From Leptothoe spongobia TAU-MAC 1115 (GTDB lineage Bacteria > Cyanobacteriota > Cyanobacteriia > Phormidesmidales > Phormidesmidaceae): 64,000 nucleotides of DNA. The position numbers were made by a program, and so were the translations under genes. Of the stretch, positions 47,312 through 57,328 are shown piece after piece; positions within the stretch are counted from its first letter, which is position 1; each line of letters begins with the position of its first letter. A model generated the notes under the pieces. The model did no database searches and was not told where the DNA came from. It worked only from the letters and a program-made list of their open reading frames with translations. The stretch lies in assembly GCF_018739885.1 (NCBI RefSeq), contig NZ_JADOES010000003.1, positions 124,001 through 188,000 of the forward strand. Direction: 5' to 3'.

Positions 47312-47599
47312 TTGATAGATGCCCTCAGACAGACCAAGGCGTTTTTTAGGGCTGATGCTAAGGTAAGATTTAAGACCTGTGCTAATTTTCAGCCGGGAAC
47401 TACCTAGCCTGCCAGAATGTTATTGAGTGAGATGGGTAAAACATCCACTTTTATCGATGTACATCATGGCCACATTGGTACCAAGAATCGATAGAATTAG
47501 ATATTGCCCATATGCCCAAGGGTGAATTGTAATGTCGTTTCGATAAGGGCAGTAAGTCTATGTGACACCTTCTTTCCATAAATTGCGAGGAATATTTGG

Positions 47600-50542
47600 A
47601 TGAACAATGGCAAAGTCAGGATATATGAGTTATCTCGGGAGTTAGATTTAGACAATAAAGATATTCTGGCCATCTGTGAACGTTTAAACATTGCGGTCAA
47701 GAGTCATAGCAGTACTATCACTGAATCAGATGCGGAGCGGATCCGTGCGACTGCGGCAGGACAACCAAAGCGTTCCCTGCAAAAGCCGACTCCAAAGCCA
47801 AAACAAAAACCGACTCTTGCCAAGCCAAAGGCACCAAATCGCCCGGTACGGAAGCAGCAAATTTTAGAAATTCGCCGCCATCAGCCATCTCCCCCTCGAC
47901 CACCTGAATCAAGGGACTCTTCTGCATCGCCTTCTGCACCTAGGCCTGCTACGGATGATGGTGCTTCTGGAGATAATTTAAGGCAGCCACCGAGCCGCCC
48001 TGGACGTCCTAAACCAGCTATACGGGCTCCTCAAAAGCCTGTGCCCCGTTCCGCAGAGGCCAGTCCAGCTAGTTCATCTCCGTCATCGCCTTCAGGCTCA
48101 CCAACATCCTCTGCACCGCAAATTATTCAGCCTAAGCTAGTATCACCGCCATCTCGTTCCCAGACTCCTAAACCGCGTTCTGCGAAACGGATTAGCGGCC
48201 CAGATGATCGGATATCTACTGAGGCAGGTACTGGTGAACCTAAAGCAAAACCTACTTTGCTCAAGGAGAAACCAAGCTTAAAGCCCAAGCCGGTGATCGA
48301 AGTTCGCCGTCCCAAACCTGCTGGTACCACTGCCAATGATTCAGATGTCGATGAGTCTGGCAGTGATGAGGTCAATGAAGGACCTGTTCTAGTAGGTGCT
48401 CCTCGACGTCCTGATGTACGTCGTCCTTCGGCTCCTACACGACCTCCTAAACGCGGTAAGCCTCGGGGGGAAAGTGAAGAAGAAGAAATGCGGCAGAAGG
48501 CGAGCAAAAATGCTACGAAAAAGCGTCGTGCTCAACGGTTGGATGAAGATGAGGATATCGATGAACTAGAGAGTGGTTTATCGAAGGATTCGATGTCTAC
48601 ACCTATCAACATTTCGTTGATGCGGCCACCTAAACCCAAATCTCGTCAGACTCAGGCAAAACCAGCTACTGTTAAGAGCCGCAGCATGCCTAGTCGGGGT
48701 GGTTCATCTCGCAACAATCGTCGCGATCGCAAGGTCGAAGTCGTCGAAGAAAAGCCAGAGCTAATCGTTCTCACGAATGGTTTAACCGTCCATGAATTAG
48801 CTCAAGAAATCAAACAACCTGATACCGAAGTCATTAAGTTCTTATTCTTTAAGGGCATTGCTACCAACATCAACCAAACCTTAGATATTCCCACCGCAAA
48901 AATGGTGGCAGAAGCGTTTGAAGTCGAAGTAGAAACTGCCGAAGCTGAATCTGAGGCGAAGAAAACTACTGAGATGCTCGACGATGCTGACCTCGAGAAT
49001 CTCAAACAGCGTCCCCCTGTGGTAACGATCATGGGTCACGTTGACCATGGTAAAACCTCATTACTGGACGCTATCCGTAAAGCGAAAGTCGCCAGTGGTG
49101 AAGCAGGTGGCATTACTCAGCACATCGGTGCTTATCACGTTGATGTAGAACATGATGGCAACAAACGGCAAGTCGTGTTCTTAGATACACCTGGTCACGA
49201 AGCATTCACAGCGATGAGGGCTCGTGGTACACGGGTAACTGATATTGCGGTTCTGGTAGTAGCTGCAGATGACGGCGTACGACCTCAGACTATTGAGGCC
49301 ATCAGCCATGCCAAAGCGGCTCAAGTGCCCATCGTCACTGCCATCAACAAAATTGATAAAGAAACGGCTAGTGCTGACCGCGTCAAGCAAGAGCTGATGG
49401 AACATGGCCTTGTACCTGAAGAATGGGGTGGGGACAGCATTATGGTTCCCGTCAGCGCAATCACGGGTGAAAACCTAGATCTCTTGCTCGAAATGCTGCT
49501 ACTCCAAGCTGAAGTCGAAGATCTTAATGCTAACCCTGACAGACTAGCTAAAGGTACTGTCATTGAAGCCAACTTAGATAAAGCTCGTGGTCCAGTTGCT
49601 ACACTGCTCATCCAAAACGGCACCCTCAGAATCGGGGACTCCATGGTAGTCGGTTCTGTCTTTGGTAAAGTACGTGCCATGATTGATGACCGACTCAATC
49701 GGGTAGAGGCAGCATCACCATCCTTTGCTGTAGAGGTCTTAGGCCTGAATGATGTTCCCCAAGCAGGAGATGAATTTGAGATCTTTGCGTCTGAAAAAGA
49801 GGCACGCTCTGTCGCTGACGATCGGGCCACAGACCAGCGTCAGTCCAGAATCCAACAATCCTTGGCATCTCGACGCGTTACTCTCAATACCCTTTCAGCC
49901 CAGGCCCAGGAAGGTGAGCTCAAGGAACTCAACATCCTTTTAAAAGCAGATGTACAAGGTTCCATAGAAGCTATTTTAGCCTCCTTGCAACAGCTACCTC
50001 AGGATGAAGTTCAAATCCGAGTTCTGATGGCAGCACCAGGAGAAATCAGTGAAACTGATGTGGACTTAGCTGCAGCTAGTGGAGCCGTCATCATTGGTTT
50101 CAACACGACGCTAGCTCCGGGAGCACAGCAGGCATCTGACCGTCTAGGTGTTGATATTCAAGATTACGACATCATCTACAAGCTGCTAGAAGATATCGAA
50201 GGAGCGATGGAAGGTCTACTTGAACCTGAATTGGTAGAAGAAGACCTAGGTGAAGTAGAAGTTCGTGCTGTCTTCCCTGTTCGAAAAGGAGCTGTGGCCG
50301 GTTGTTATGTGTTATCTGGCAAGGTTACCCGTAACTGTAAAATCCGAGTCATGCGTGGTGGTTCACAAGTTTATGAAGGAAACCTCGATTCATTGAAGCG
50401 TATGCGCGATGATGTAAAAGAGGTTGCCTCTGGCTTTGAGTGTGGTATTGGTGTTGACAAATTCAGCAACTGGCAAGAAGGCGATCGCATTAATGCCTTC
50501 AAGATGGTAACGAAACGACGCACCTTAGCAGGCCGCTCATAG
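47600..50542 (+). CDS. infB: Translation initiation factor IF-2
   Basis: 980-aa GTPase that delivers initiator tRNA to the 30S subunit. The N-terminal domain (residues 1-390) is very long, Pro/Lys/Arg/Ser-rich and low-complexity. The IF2 N-terminal fold ([18 protein letters not shown]) opens the protein and a second one lies near 390-440. The G domain follows: GHVDHGKT at 478-485, DTPGHEAF at about 529 and NKID at 583-586. The domains after it include the fMet-tRNA-binding C2 module (CKIRVMRGG). A long N-terminal region is normal for cyanobacteria. The ATG at 47600 follows GAGG at 47584-47587. Fourth gene of the cluster. Confidence 0.96.
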   Translation: MNNGKVRIYELSRELDLDNKDILAICERLNIAVKSHSSTITESDAERIRATAAGQPKRSLQKPTPKPKQKPTLAKPKAPNRPVRKQQILEIRRHQPSPPRPPESRDSSASPSAPRPATDDGASGDNLRQPPSRPGRPKPAIRAPQKPVPRSAEASPASSSPSSPSGSPTSSAPQIIQPKLVSPPSRSQTPKPRSAKRISGPDDRISTEAGTGEPKAKPTLLKEKPSLKPKPVIEVRRPKPAGTTANDSDVDESGSDEVNEGPVLVGAPRRPDVRRPSAPTRPPKRGKPRGESEEEEMRQKASKNATKKRRAQRLDEDEDIDELESGLSKDSMSTPINISLMRPPKPKSRQTQAKPATVKSRSMPSRGGSSRNNRRDRKVEVVEEKPELIVLTNGLTVHELAQEIKQPDTEVIKFLFFKGIATNINQTLDIPTAKMVAEAFEVEVETAEAESEAKKTTEMLDDADLENLKQRPPVVTIMGHVDHGKTSLLDAIRKAKVASGEAGGITQHIGAYHVDVEHDGNKRQVVFLDTPGHEAFTAMRARGTRVTDIAVLVVAADDGVRPQTIEAISHAKAAQVPIVTAINKIDKETASADRVKQELMEHGLVPEEWGGDSIMVPVSAITGENLDLLLEMLLLQAEVEDLNANPDRLAKGTVIEANLDKARGPVATLLIQNGTLRIGDSMVVGSVFGKVRAMIDDRLNRVEAASPSFAVEVLGLNDVPQAGDEFEIFASEKEARSVADDRATDQRQSRIQQSLASRRVTLNTLSAQAQEGELKELNILLKADVQGSIEAILASLQQLPQDEVQIRVLMAAPGEISETDVDLAAASGAVIIGFNTTLAPGAQQASDRLGVDIQDYDIIYKLLEDIEGAMEGLLEPELVEEDLGEVEVRAVFPVRKGAVAGCYVLSGKVTRNCKIRVMRGGSQVYEGNLDSLKRMRDDVKEVASGFECGIGVDKFSNWQEGDRINAFKMVTKRRTLAGRS

Positions 50543-50617
50543 CCGGGATCAGCACCTAGCCAGATACCTAAAAGCTAATAAGCTTGTCAAGCTGAGCGGA
50601 AGTGCTGTTTTAGTTTT

Positions 50618-50661
50618 TTTAGCCAGCAGAAGCGTTATTCCTAACATTTCTGCTGGCTAAA
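50618..50661. repeat. 14-bp perfect hairpin after infB
   Basis: TTTAGCCAGCAGAA (50618-50631) pairs with 50647-50661. Only the left arm is preceded by a T-run, so it does not match a plus-strand terminator. It may still stop infB transcription without a T-run. Confidence 0.55.
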
Positions 50662-50787
50662 GTGTATTGAATAGATACAACTCGATACAAACCGTGACTA
50701 TAAGCACAGCACCTCCATAGTTGCTGCGTTATCGTAAAGAAAGAAAATGCTGAAATACTTGTTCGTTCAGCTTACGCAGTGAAACCT

Positions 50788-50982
50788 ATGGCTACTAAAT
50801 CCTCCACTCTATTCAGCTCTGAAAACGCGAACGTATGGCTAAGCCTACAGCGTGCTATTTGCAATAGCGCCGGGTTTCAACGATGGAAATCGGAACTACC
50901 CAGCGATACCTTGGATACAACTCCACTGGAGCAGTTGGTAAGACGATACCTACGTGAGACCCTGGAAACTCTTGCATACTAG
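50788..50982 (+). CDS. Small conserved cyanobacterial protein, 64 aa
   Basis: A helical peptide starting MATKSSTLFSSENANVWLSL, ending LEQLVRRYLRETLETLAY. The sequence pattern (N-terminal SSENxxVWLxLQxAI, C-terminal VRRYLRETLETLAY) is a widespread cyanobacterial small protein of unknown function, from memory. A GTG at 50779 could add three residues; the ATG at 50788 is preferred. A terminator follows at 51092. Confidence 0.7.
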   Translation: MATKSSTLFSSENANVWLSLQRAICNSAGFQRWKSELPSDTLDTTPLEQLVRRYLRETLETLAY

Positions 50983-51091
50983 TTAGAGCACGACTAAGTC
51001 GGTCCTCATATCGTACTAGAGCATTTCGTTACTACGATCGGAATCCTGCTTTAACGGTCAATTAAATACTAAATACTTGTAGTTAGCCATA

Positions 51092-51119
51092 AAGGGAGGT
51101 TGTAAGACCTCCTTTTTTA
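51092..51119 (+). terminator. Terminator after small gene
   Basis: AGGGAGGT (51093-51100) pairs with ACCTCCTT (51107-51114) with one G-T wobble, loop 6 nt, followed by a T-run. Confidence 0.8.
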
Positions 51120-51161
51120 ACCTTCTGATTATAGGTAAATAATACATGAACTTTAAAATGA

Positions 51162-51193
51162 CAAAGGCACCTATTCTGAGATAGGTGCCTTTG
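51162..51193 (-). terminator. Terminator of psbA
   Basis: CAAAGGCACCTAT (51162-51174) pairs exactly with ATAGGTGCCTTTG (51181-51193), a 13-bp stem with a 6-nt loop. On the minus strand it comes 30 bp after the psbA stop, followed by a short T-rich run. Confidence 0.8.
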
Positions 51194-51223
51194 AGACTAA
51201 GCTAGGTTATAAAACCAAAGCAA

Positions 51224-52306
51224 CTAAGCGTTGATCTGAGGAGCAACCATTGCAACAGGAGCAGCTTCACCAGCAGCCAAGTCTAGAGGGAAGTTGTGAG
51301 CATTACGCTCGTGCATAACTTCCATACCCAGGTTGGCGCGGTTGATCACGTCAGCCCAAGTGCTGACAACACGACCCTGAGAGTCGATGATGGACTGGTT
51401 GAAGTTGAATCCGTTCAGGTTGAACGCCATTGTCGAAATACCGAGTGCAGTAAACCAGATACCGATGACGGGCCATGCACCCAAGAAGAAGTGCAAAGAA
51501 CGGCTGTTGTTGAAGGATGCGTACTGGAAGATCAAACGACCAAAGTACCCGTGAGCAGCAACAATATTGTAAGTCTCTTCTTCCTGACCAAACTTGTAAC
51601 CATAGTTCTGAGATTCAACTTCAGTGGTTTCACGAACCAAAGAGGAAGTCACCAGAGAACCGTGCATAGCGGAGAACAAGGAACCACCGAATACACCCGC
51701 CACACCAAGCATGTGGAAGGGGTGCATCAGGATGTTGTGCTCAGCCTGGAAGACAAGCATGAAGTTGAAGGTACCGGAAATACCCAGGGGCATACCATCA
51801 GAGAATGAACCCTGACCGATGGGGTAGATCAAGAATACTGCGCTGGCCGCTGCTACAGGAGCAGAGTAAGCAACACAGATCCAAGGACGCATTCCCAAGC
51901 GGTAGGAAAGTTCCCACTCACGACCCATGTAGCAGAAAACGCCAATGAGGAAGTGGAAAATGACTAGCTGGTAAGGGCCACCGTTGTACAACCACTCATC
52001 CAAGGAAGCAGCTTCCCAGATGGGGTAGAAGTGTAGACCGATAGCGTTGGAAGAAGGAATTACAGCACCAGAGATGATGTTGTTGCCAAGAATCAAAGAA
52101 CCAGCAACGGGCTCACGAATACCGTCGATGTCAACGGGAGGAGCGGCGATGAAGGCGATTACGAAGCAAGCTGTGGCAGCCAATAGCGTGGGGATCATTA
52201 GAACGCCAAACCAGCCTACATAGAGGCGGTTCTCGGTGCTAGTAACCCACTCACAAAACTGATCCCACAGGTTAGCGCTTTGGCGCTGCTGTAGAGTAGT
52301 TGTCAT
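51224..52306 (-). CDS. psbA: Photosystem II reaction centre D1 protein
   Basis: 360 aa with five membrane helices. It binds P680, pheophytin, QB and part of the Mn4CaO5 cluster; D170, H332, E333, H337 and D342 belong to regions present here ([23 protein letters not shown]). Residue 130 is Glu (GREWELS), the high-light D1:2 form, rather than Gln. The C-terminal extension after Ala344 ([16 protein letters not shown], 16 residues) is the normal substrate of the CtpA processing protease. Expression of psbA genes is light-regulated; a clear promoter, hairpin and large inverted repeat lie upstream. Only one copy lies in this window. Confidence 0.98.
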   Translation of the reverse strand: MTTTLQQRQSANLWDQFCEWVTSTENRLYVGWFGVLMIPTLLAATACFVIAFIAAPPVDIDGIREPVAGSLILGNNIISGAVIPSSNAIGLHFYPIWEAASLDEWLYNGGPYQLVIFHFLIGVFCYMGREWELSYRLGMRPWICVAYSAPVAAASAVFLIYPIGQGSFSDGMPLGISGTFNFMLVFQAEHNILMHPFHMLGVAGVFGGSLFSAMHGSLVTSSLVRETTEVESQNYGYKFGQEEETYNIVAAHGYFGRLIFQYASFNNSRSLHFFLGAWPVIGIWFTALGISTMAFNLNGFNFNQSIIDSQGRVVSTWADVINRANLGMEVMHERNAHNFPLDLAAGEAAPVAMVAPQINA

Positions 52307-52369
52307 GATTTTATGAATCCTATGAATATTGTCGAGGTACGACAGTAAGCGATTGCTTACTTAGTTACC

Positions 52370-52398
52370 ATACTAGAAGAAATAATTACTTTTGTAAA
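52370..52398 (-). promoter_or_regulatory. Putative psbA promoter
   Basis: On the minus strand, TTTACA (-35, 52393-52398) and TAGTAT (-10, 52370-52375) are exactly 17 bp apart, about 65 bp upstream of the ATG at 52306. A 6-bp hairpin GTAAGC/GCTTAC (52345-52360) lies in the leader. AT-rich psbA promoters of this type are known in cyanobacteria. Confidence 0.6.
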
Positions 52399-52497
52399 CC
52401 TTAAAGCCTCCAGAGGATTTTATTTTTTGAGTAACCCTTAAGTAACCGAATACCTCACTCAGAGCCAGAAATCCTTACACAGATAAGCTTTCTGGCT

Positions 52498-52556
52498 TTC
52501 TGGCTTTGACAAGATGCAGGGTCATTGATGACCCTGCATCTTGATCAAAGCCAGAA
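52498..52556. repeat. 59-bp near-perfect inverted repeat upstream of psbA
   Basis: Left arm TTCTGGCTTTG-a-CAAGATGCAGGGTCA, right arm the same in reverse complement with one extra base. The inner 26 bp, 52513-52538, is perfect apart from the centre TTGA loop region. An extra TTCTGGC copy sits just before it. It lies in the 320-bp divergent gap between psbA and cofG. Confidence 0.8.
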
Positions 52557-52626
52557 ATAACGCTCGTAAAAAACACTGAGTTTACACTCACTTTTTTGTA
52601 ACGTTTAGCAAAGAGAGCGAAAAGTT

Positions 52627-53586
52627 TTGAGCGTCAAAATAACCTATAGTCCTTCCTACACAATAGTTCCAACCTATGAGTGCTTTAACCAATGCAGCTA
52701 CTGTAATTTTCGAGTCCAGCCTGGCACTGATAATTGGCTTAGCTTGGACCAAGCAAAAACCATACTTCATCAGCTAGATTCAATTGAAATATTAATTCTG
52801 AGTGGGGAAGTTCATCCTCAGAGTCAGCGTCGAAGCGCTTGGTTGCAACGTATTTATGCACTCTGTCACCTGGCTCTTCAAAAAGGGTTTTTACCCCACA
52901 CTAATGCTGGACCTTTAAGTTTTGAAGAGATGGAAACCCTCAAGCAGGTCAATGTATCAATGGGTCTTATGCTTGAGCAGCTAAGCCCTCGCCTGTTGAA
53001 GAATATTCATCGTAATTCACCTAGTAAGCATCCAGCAGTCAGGCTACAACAACTGCATTGGGCAGGAAAGCTAAAAATCCCCTTTACAACTGGCCTACTA
53101 CTGGGCATCGGAGAAACAGAAACTGATTGGGAAGAGACATTAACTGCGATCTCAACTATCCATAAGCAATACGGCCATATCCAAGAAGTCATCCTTCAAC
53201 CACATCAGCCAGGCAAACGACAACAATCGCCAGGCTCTCCTTGTGATGACCAGATGTTACTCCAAGCGGTAAAAATAGCCCGAAACCTATTGCCTCAAGA
53301 CATCGCCATCCAGATTCCACCTAACTTAGTTAAAACAACTGATATGATCCTCGCCTGCTTAGACGCTGGCGCCATGGACTTAGGAGGCATCGGGCCAATA
53401 GACGAAGTCAATCCTAATTACCTCCATCACAGCCTGAAAACATTAACAACTCTATTGGAGACATATGGCTACAGACTCCAGCCTCGACTACCTATCTACC
53501 CCCAATACGACAATTGGCTGCCGCATCCCCTCAAAAAAAGAGTCCAGTCATGGCGAACACGACTGAACCTGGAGATTACTTCATAG
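52627..53586 (+). CDS. cofG: FO synthase subunit CofG (radical SAM)
   Basis: 319 aa. The radical SAM cluster ligands C19, C23 and C26 are in CFNQCSYC. The SEVHPQSQ, GLLLGIGET and IQIPPNL segments are typical of CofG, which joins with CofH to make 7,8-didemethyl-8-hydroxy-5-deazariboflavin (FO), the light-harvesting cofactor of DNA photolyase in cyanobacteria. No cofH lies in the window. The start is a TTG at 52627 with AGAGAG upstream. It has a relatively isolated position between psbA and pilT. Confidence 0.88.
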   Translation: MSVKITYSPSYTIVPTYECFNQCSYCNFRVQPGTDNWLSLDQAKTILHQLDSIEILILSGEVHPQSQRRSAWLQRIYALCHLALQKGFLPHTNAGPLSFEEMETLKQVNVSMGLMLEQLSPRLLKNIHRNSPSKHPAVRLQQLHWAGKLKIPFTTGLLLGIGETETDWEETLTAISTIHKQYGHIQEVILQPHQPGKRQQSPGSPCDDQMLLQAVKIARNLLPQDIAIQIPPNLVKTTDMILACLDAGAMDLGGIGPIDEVNPNYLHHSLKTLTTLLETYGYRLQPRLPIYPQYDNWLPHPLKKRVQSWRTRLNLEITS

Positions 53587-53633
53587 GTAGAGACAGCAGG
53601 CAGCAGAAAGTCCTTTCCCTGCCTGCTAATTAG

Positions 53634-54854
53634 CTAAATCCGTCCACGTAGCATCTGTGCCATTTCATTTTGACGAGGAGACATCTCTAGAGCTGTTTCC
53701 TCAGTAATACGTCCCGACTCATACAGAGAATAGAGAGACTGATTCATCGTCGACATACCGTCAAAAGTACATTTCGGCAACAGCGCCTCAACTTCATCCA
53801 GCTGACCTCGCTGAATGTAATCCTTAATAGCATCCGTATTGATCAGGATTTCATGGAAGGCCGCTCGCTTACCATCGGTAGTCCGGCAAAGCCCCTGTGC
53901 CACCACCGCAACCAGCGACTCAGCAATCGAAATCCGAACAGCGCTCTGCTGTTCTGGCTCATACATACCCAAAACACGTTCTACCGTTTTGACAGCACTG
54001 TTCGTATGTAGAGTACCAAACACTAAATGTCCTGTTTGAGCAGCCTTTAAAGCAATATCGACTGTTTCACGATCTCGAATCTCACCGATTAAAATCACAT
54101 CAGGATCTTCTCTGAGAGATGCTTTCAGGGCATTCTTAAACTCCATCGTATGAATGCCAACTTCTCGCTGCTTGATCAGAGACATCCGACTACCATGCAC
54201 AAATTCCACCGGATCTTCAATCGTAATGATGTTCTTTGGCATATCTGTATTGATGTAGTCAATCATCGCTGCTAACGACGTTGACTTACCAGACCCCGTA
54301 GGACCAGTTACCAGCACCAGCCCTTTGTGATAATGACAAATATCCTTGAGAACCACTGGCAAATTAAGCTGATCAATGGTCAAAATCTTGACCGGAATGA
54401 GACGCATCACTAAAGATGGCCCTCTCAGAGTATTGAAGATATTAATCCTGACTCGGGTAAAGTCAAAGTGCGCTGCTCCATCAAAATCCATCCTCTGTTT
54501 AAAGTCCTGGATCTGATCGGGCTTAAGCACCTCAGACAACCAGCCATAAAAAGTCGCTTCATCGGTCGAGGGATAATCCGTAGTTTCAATCTCGCCTCGA
54601 TTCCGAAAACGCGGCACCTCACCAACACCTAGGTGAACATCCGAGAAGCCTTTGTCAAAGGCTTCTCGGACGATACGCTCTAGCGTTAGACCACCACCAA
54701 CGCGAACACCACCAGCAGACTTTGGCATCGGTGGAGGAGCAGCCGTACGAGAACCAGCAGCTCTCCCCATGCCAGGAGGTGGCGGCGGCGCAACTCGCTT
54801 GGGCGGCGGCGGTGGAGCAGACGGCATTGAAGCGGGGCGTTGTGGATCAGACAT
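53634..54854 (-). CDS. pilT: Type IV pilus retraction ATPase, PilT2-like
   Basis: 406-aa secretion NTPase. Walker A GPTGSGKST is at about 184-192, the Asp box IITIEDPVEF follows, Walker B-like DPDVILIGEIRDRET comes next, and the His box TGHLVFGTLHTNSA after it. The C-terminal motif AIRNLIREGK of canonical PilT is replaced by DAIKDYIQRGQ. A proline/alanine-rich tail of about 45 residues precedes the core (APPPPPKRVAPPPPPGMGR). These two points, and the isolation from pilB/pilC, suggest PilT2 rather than PilT1. PilT2 affects the direction of phototactic movement in Synechocystis. The assignment to PilT2 is inference. Confidence 0.9.
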   Translation of the reverse strand: MSDPQRPASMPSAPPPPPKRVAPPPPPGMGRAAGSRTAAPPPMPKSAGGVRVGGGLTLERIVREAFDKGFSDVHLGVGEVPRFRNRGEIETTDYPSTDEATFYGWLSEVLKPDQIQDFKQRMDFDGAAHFDFTRVRINIFNTLRGPSLVMRLIPVKILTIDQLNLPVVLKDICHYHKGLVLVTGPTGSGKSTSLAAMIDYINTDMPKNIITIEDPVEFVHGSRMSLIKQREVGIHTMEFKNALKASLREDPDVILIGEIRDRETVDIALKAAQTGHLVFGTLHTNSAVKTVERVLGMYEPEQQSAVRISIAESLVAVVAQGLCRTTDGKRAAFHEILINTDAIKDYIQRGQLDEVEALLPKCTFDGMSTMNQSLYSLYESGRITEETALEMSPRQNEMAQMLRGRI

Positions 54855-55159
54855 AAAGCACCAAAGCCTTCAGTTAACGACGGACAACATCAAGAAAATA
54901 CGCCTATGCTCCTGACATAGGGCAGACAAACCTACTAATCACTCACAGCCTACCCAAAAAATCAATAGCAGTTAGCAGATACCGAGGCCCAGAATCACCC
55001 AAGAAACTGAGACACATCCTGTGCTACCCTAGTTTAGCTCTTAATATTTCACACACCTAGGGATTTCGGGTGTTTCAGCAATACTCAGACAGGTTATGCT
55101 GCTGTATTTTTACTGAAATGCACACTGGGTGGAGGTTTAACCCGGAAGGAGAAAATTAA
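54855..55159. other. Intergenic region upstream of rpsB
   Basis: 305 bp between divergent pilT (-) and rpsB (+). It must contain the rpsB operon promoter and a Shine-Dalgarno AAGGAG near 55145-55150. No gene is visible. Confidence 0.4.
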
Positions 55160-56113
55160 ATGCCTGTTGTAACGCTGGCTCAATTGCTTGAGTCGGGGGT
55201 TCACTTTGGTCACCAGACCCGTCGTTGGAACCCCAAAATGGATCAATATATTTTCACCGCTCGTAATGGTGTTCATATTATTGACCTCGTTCAGACTGCT
55301 CAGCTACTCGACAATGCCTATGCCTTTGTTCGGCGCTCTGCTGAAAAGGGACAAAAGTTTTTATTTGTAGGTACTAAACGTCAGGCAGCTGGCATCGTTG
55401 CTGAAGAAGCTAGCCGGTGCGGGTCTTACTATATCAACCAGCGCTGGCTGGGAGGTATGCTGACTAACTGGACCACAATTAAGACTCGTGTAGAGCGTCT
55501 CAAAGAATTGGAGCGCATGCAGGAAACTGGAGCTCTAGCCCTCAGACCAAAGAAAGAGGCTGCCGTTCTAAGACGTGAACTGGAAAAGCTCCAGAAGTAT
55601 TTGGGTGGGATCAAACTGATGCGTCGGTTGCCTGATGTCGTCATCATGGTTGACATTAAGCGTGAGTATAATGCGGTCCAAGAATGTCAGAAACTTGGTA
55701 TTCCCATTGTTTCTTTACTAGATACCAACTGCGATCCCGATGTAGTGGATATCCCCATTCCTGGTAATGATGATGCTATTCGTTCAATCAAGTTGATTCT
55801 CGGTAGCTTAGCCAACGCGATCTATGAAGGCTCTCATGGTCAAGCACCTCAGAGTGATGGCGATGGAGACGATATTTATGCCGACTATCCCAGTGCCGAA
55901 GCAGATTATGATTATGCTGAGGAAGCTGTTCCTGCTGCAGACGAAGTGCCTGCGGCTACAGACGAGGTGCCTGCGGCTACAGACGAGGTGCCTGCGGCTA
56001 CAGACGAGGTGCCTGCGGCTACAGACGAGGTGCCTGCGGCTGCGGACGAGGTGCCTGCTGCGGACGAGGTGCCTGCTGCGGTAGAAGCTAGTCCTGTGGC
56101 TGAAAGCGAATAA
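55160..56113 (+). CDS. rpsB: 30S ribosomal protein S2 with repeat C-terminal tail
   Basis: 317 aa. The conserved core ends at about residue 230 and matches S2 ([57 protein letters not shown]). About 85 extra residues follow: an Asp/Tyr-rich acidic stretch, then tandem (T)DEVPAA units. Such a long tail is unusual for S2 (about 255-270 aa in most cyanobacteria). The tail is acidic, so it should not bind rRNA; it may be tolerated or interact with another factor. A Shine-Dalgarno precedes the ATG. It is followed by tsf, the conserved operon partner. Confidence 0.95.
   Translation: MPVVTLAQLLESGVHFGHQTRRWNPKMDQYIFTARNGVHIIDLVQTAQLLDNAYAFVRRSAEKGQKFLFVGTKRQAAGIVAEEASRCGSYYINQRWLGGMLTNWTTIKTRVERLKELERMQETGALALRPKKEAAVLRRELEKLQKYLGGIKLMRRLPDVVIMVDIKREYNAVQECQKLGIPIVSLLDTNCDPDVVDIPIPGNDDAIRSIKLILGSLANAIYEGSHGQAPQSDGDGDDIYADYPSAEADYDYAEEAVPAADEVPAATDEVPAATDEVPAATDEVPAATDEVPAAADEVPAADEVPAAVEASPVAESE
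55940..56080 (+). repeat. Tandem repeat inside rpsB tail
   Basis: Five 21-bp units (each DEVPAAT or its variants; 55940-56044) followed by two 18-bp units (56045-56080). The unit is near-identical, so it should be prone to slippage and copy-number change. Confidence 0.9.
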
Positions 56114-56248
56114 AGCGCTGTAAGCCTTTTTGATTTCGTATTGACAGCTGAGCCCTTGCTTTGGGTGTCAGCTGTCGGTGCTTGTAACAGTGTGAATACT
56201 GGCAAGAGCTTTGTTGTCGCAAGTAAAACATTAGTATAGGAGGAGATA

Positions 56249-57013
56249 ATGGCAGGCATTTCTGCAAAACAAGTAAAAGAACTGCGCGACACGACTGGCG
56301 CAGGCATGATGGATTGTAAAAAGGCCCTCCAGGAATCAGATGGAGATCTGCAGAAGGCTGTCGAGTGGCTACGTCAAAAAGGCATCACCTCAGCCGCGAA
56401 GAAAGAAGGCCGTGTAGCTGCAGAGGGACTAGTCGAAAGCTATATCCACACAGGTGGTCGTGTTGGTGTACTAGTCGAGATCAATTGTGAAACTGACTTC
56501 GTTGCCCGTCGCGCCGAATTCAAAACATTAGCTCGCGATATTGCCATGCAAATCGCAGCTTGCCCTAACGTTGAAGTCATTAAAACTAGTGAAATTCCTC
56601 AAGATTCAATTGAACGTGAGCGGGAAATTGAAATGGGCCGTGAGGATCTTGCCAAAAAGCCTGAAAATATTCGAGCCAAAATCGTCGATGGGCGTATCGC
56701 AAAGCGTCTTAAGGAATTATCTCTGCTAGACCAGCCCTTTATTAAGGATCAGAACATCACTATTGAAGAACTGATCCAACAGTCGGTTGCCACTCTGGGG
56801 GAAAAAATTCAAGTTCGACGTTTTTCACGATTTACCCTAGGTGAGGGTATTGAGAAGAAAGAGGAGAACTTTGCAGAAGAAGTAGCCGCTCAAACTGGCC
56901 AAACGCAAAAAGAAGAGAAGCCCGTAGCTGCAGAAGAGCCTCAGAAAGAAATTCCAAAGGCAAAGGCAGCACCTAAAGCTGAGAAAAAGAAAGGCAAAAA
57001 GAAAAAGAAGTAG
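56249..57013 (+). CDS. tsf: Elongation factor Ts
   Basis: 254 aa. Guanine nucleotide exchange factor for EF-Tu. The N-terminal UBA-like domain ([39 protein letters not shown]) is followed by the dimerisation core ([19 protein letters not shown]) with the conserved TDFV. The C-terminus has a Lys/Ala/Glu-rich low-complexity tail ([16 protein letters not shown]). Length is normal for cyanobacteria, where EF-Ts is shorter than the E. coli form. A GGAGGAG Shine-Dalgarno sits just upstream of the ATG. Confidence 0.96.
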   Translation: MAGISAKQVKELRDTTGAGMMDCKKALQESDGDLQKAVEWLRQKGITSAAKKEGRVAAEGLVESYIHTGGRVGVLVEINCETDFVARRAEFKTLARDIAMQIAACPNVEVIKTSEIPQDSIEREREIEMGREDLAKKPENIRAKIVDGRIAKRLKELSLLDQPFIKDQNITIEELIQQSVATLGEKIQVRRFSRFTLGEGIEKKEENFAEEVAAQTGQTQKEEKPVAAEEPQKEIPKAKAAPKAEKKKGKKKKK

Positions 57014-57095
57014 TCCAATCCCAGGACGGTTCTCGTTTTTTTCATTAGCGAGGCAAGACTCTAGGAGTTTCTGCCTCGTTTTTTACATTCACAAC

Positions 57096-57168
57096 TAAAC
57101 CTTGTCCACGTCCAGAACGGTCGTTTTACCGTGGGAGAAACTACAGGTTTCAACTTGGACGTGGTTTA
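57096..57168. repeat. 73-bp structured repeat, copy 2 (opposite orientation)
   Basis: The reverse complement of this segment matches 23752-23824 over the full 73 bp, with only about 3 differences. It occupies the gap between tsf and the next gene (57014-57328), which otherwise has no gene. Confidence 0.85.
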
Positions 57169-57328
57169 AGATAGATAATCTATCCACGCTCTGAAGATGC
57201 CGCGATTCTAAATTAGATTAATGCCTTGACGTCTTAGGGCACATTTACCATAAGTCCTATACTAGGACTGTCAAAGCTCCTGCTAGCATTGACATTCACA
57301 TTATTTCTCTATCTAATCATGTGCGCTA

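Noticed and set aside
51296..51808. 170-aa plus-strand frame opposite psbA
   Set aside because: Lies wholly antisense to the highly conserved D1 gene and has no recognisable protein pattern.
54855..55159. Riboswitch or known small RNA in long gaps
   Set aside because: I looked for conserved sequence hallmarks of common riboswitches and cyanobacterial Yfr RNAs and found none I could support.
55912..56307. 131-aa minus-strand frame over the rpsB tail
   Set aside because: It is the reverse reading of the 21-bp repeats and of the tsf start; no family pattern.
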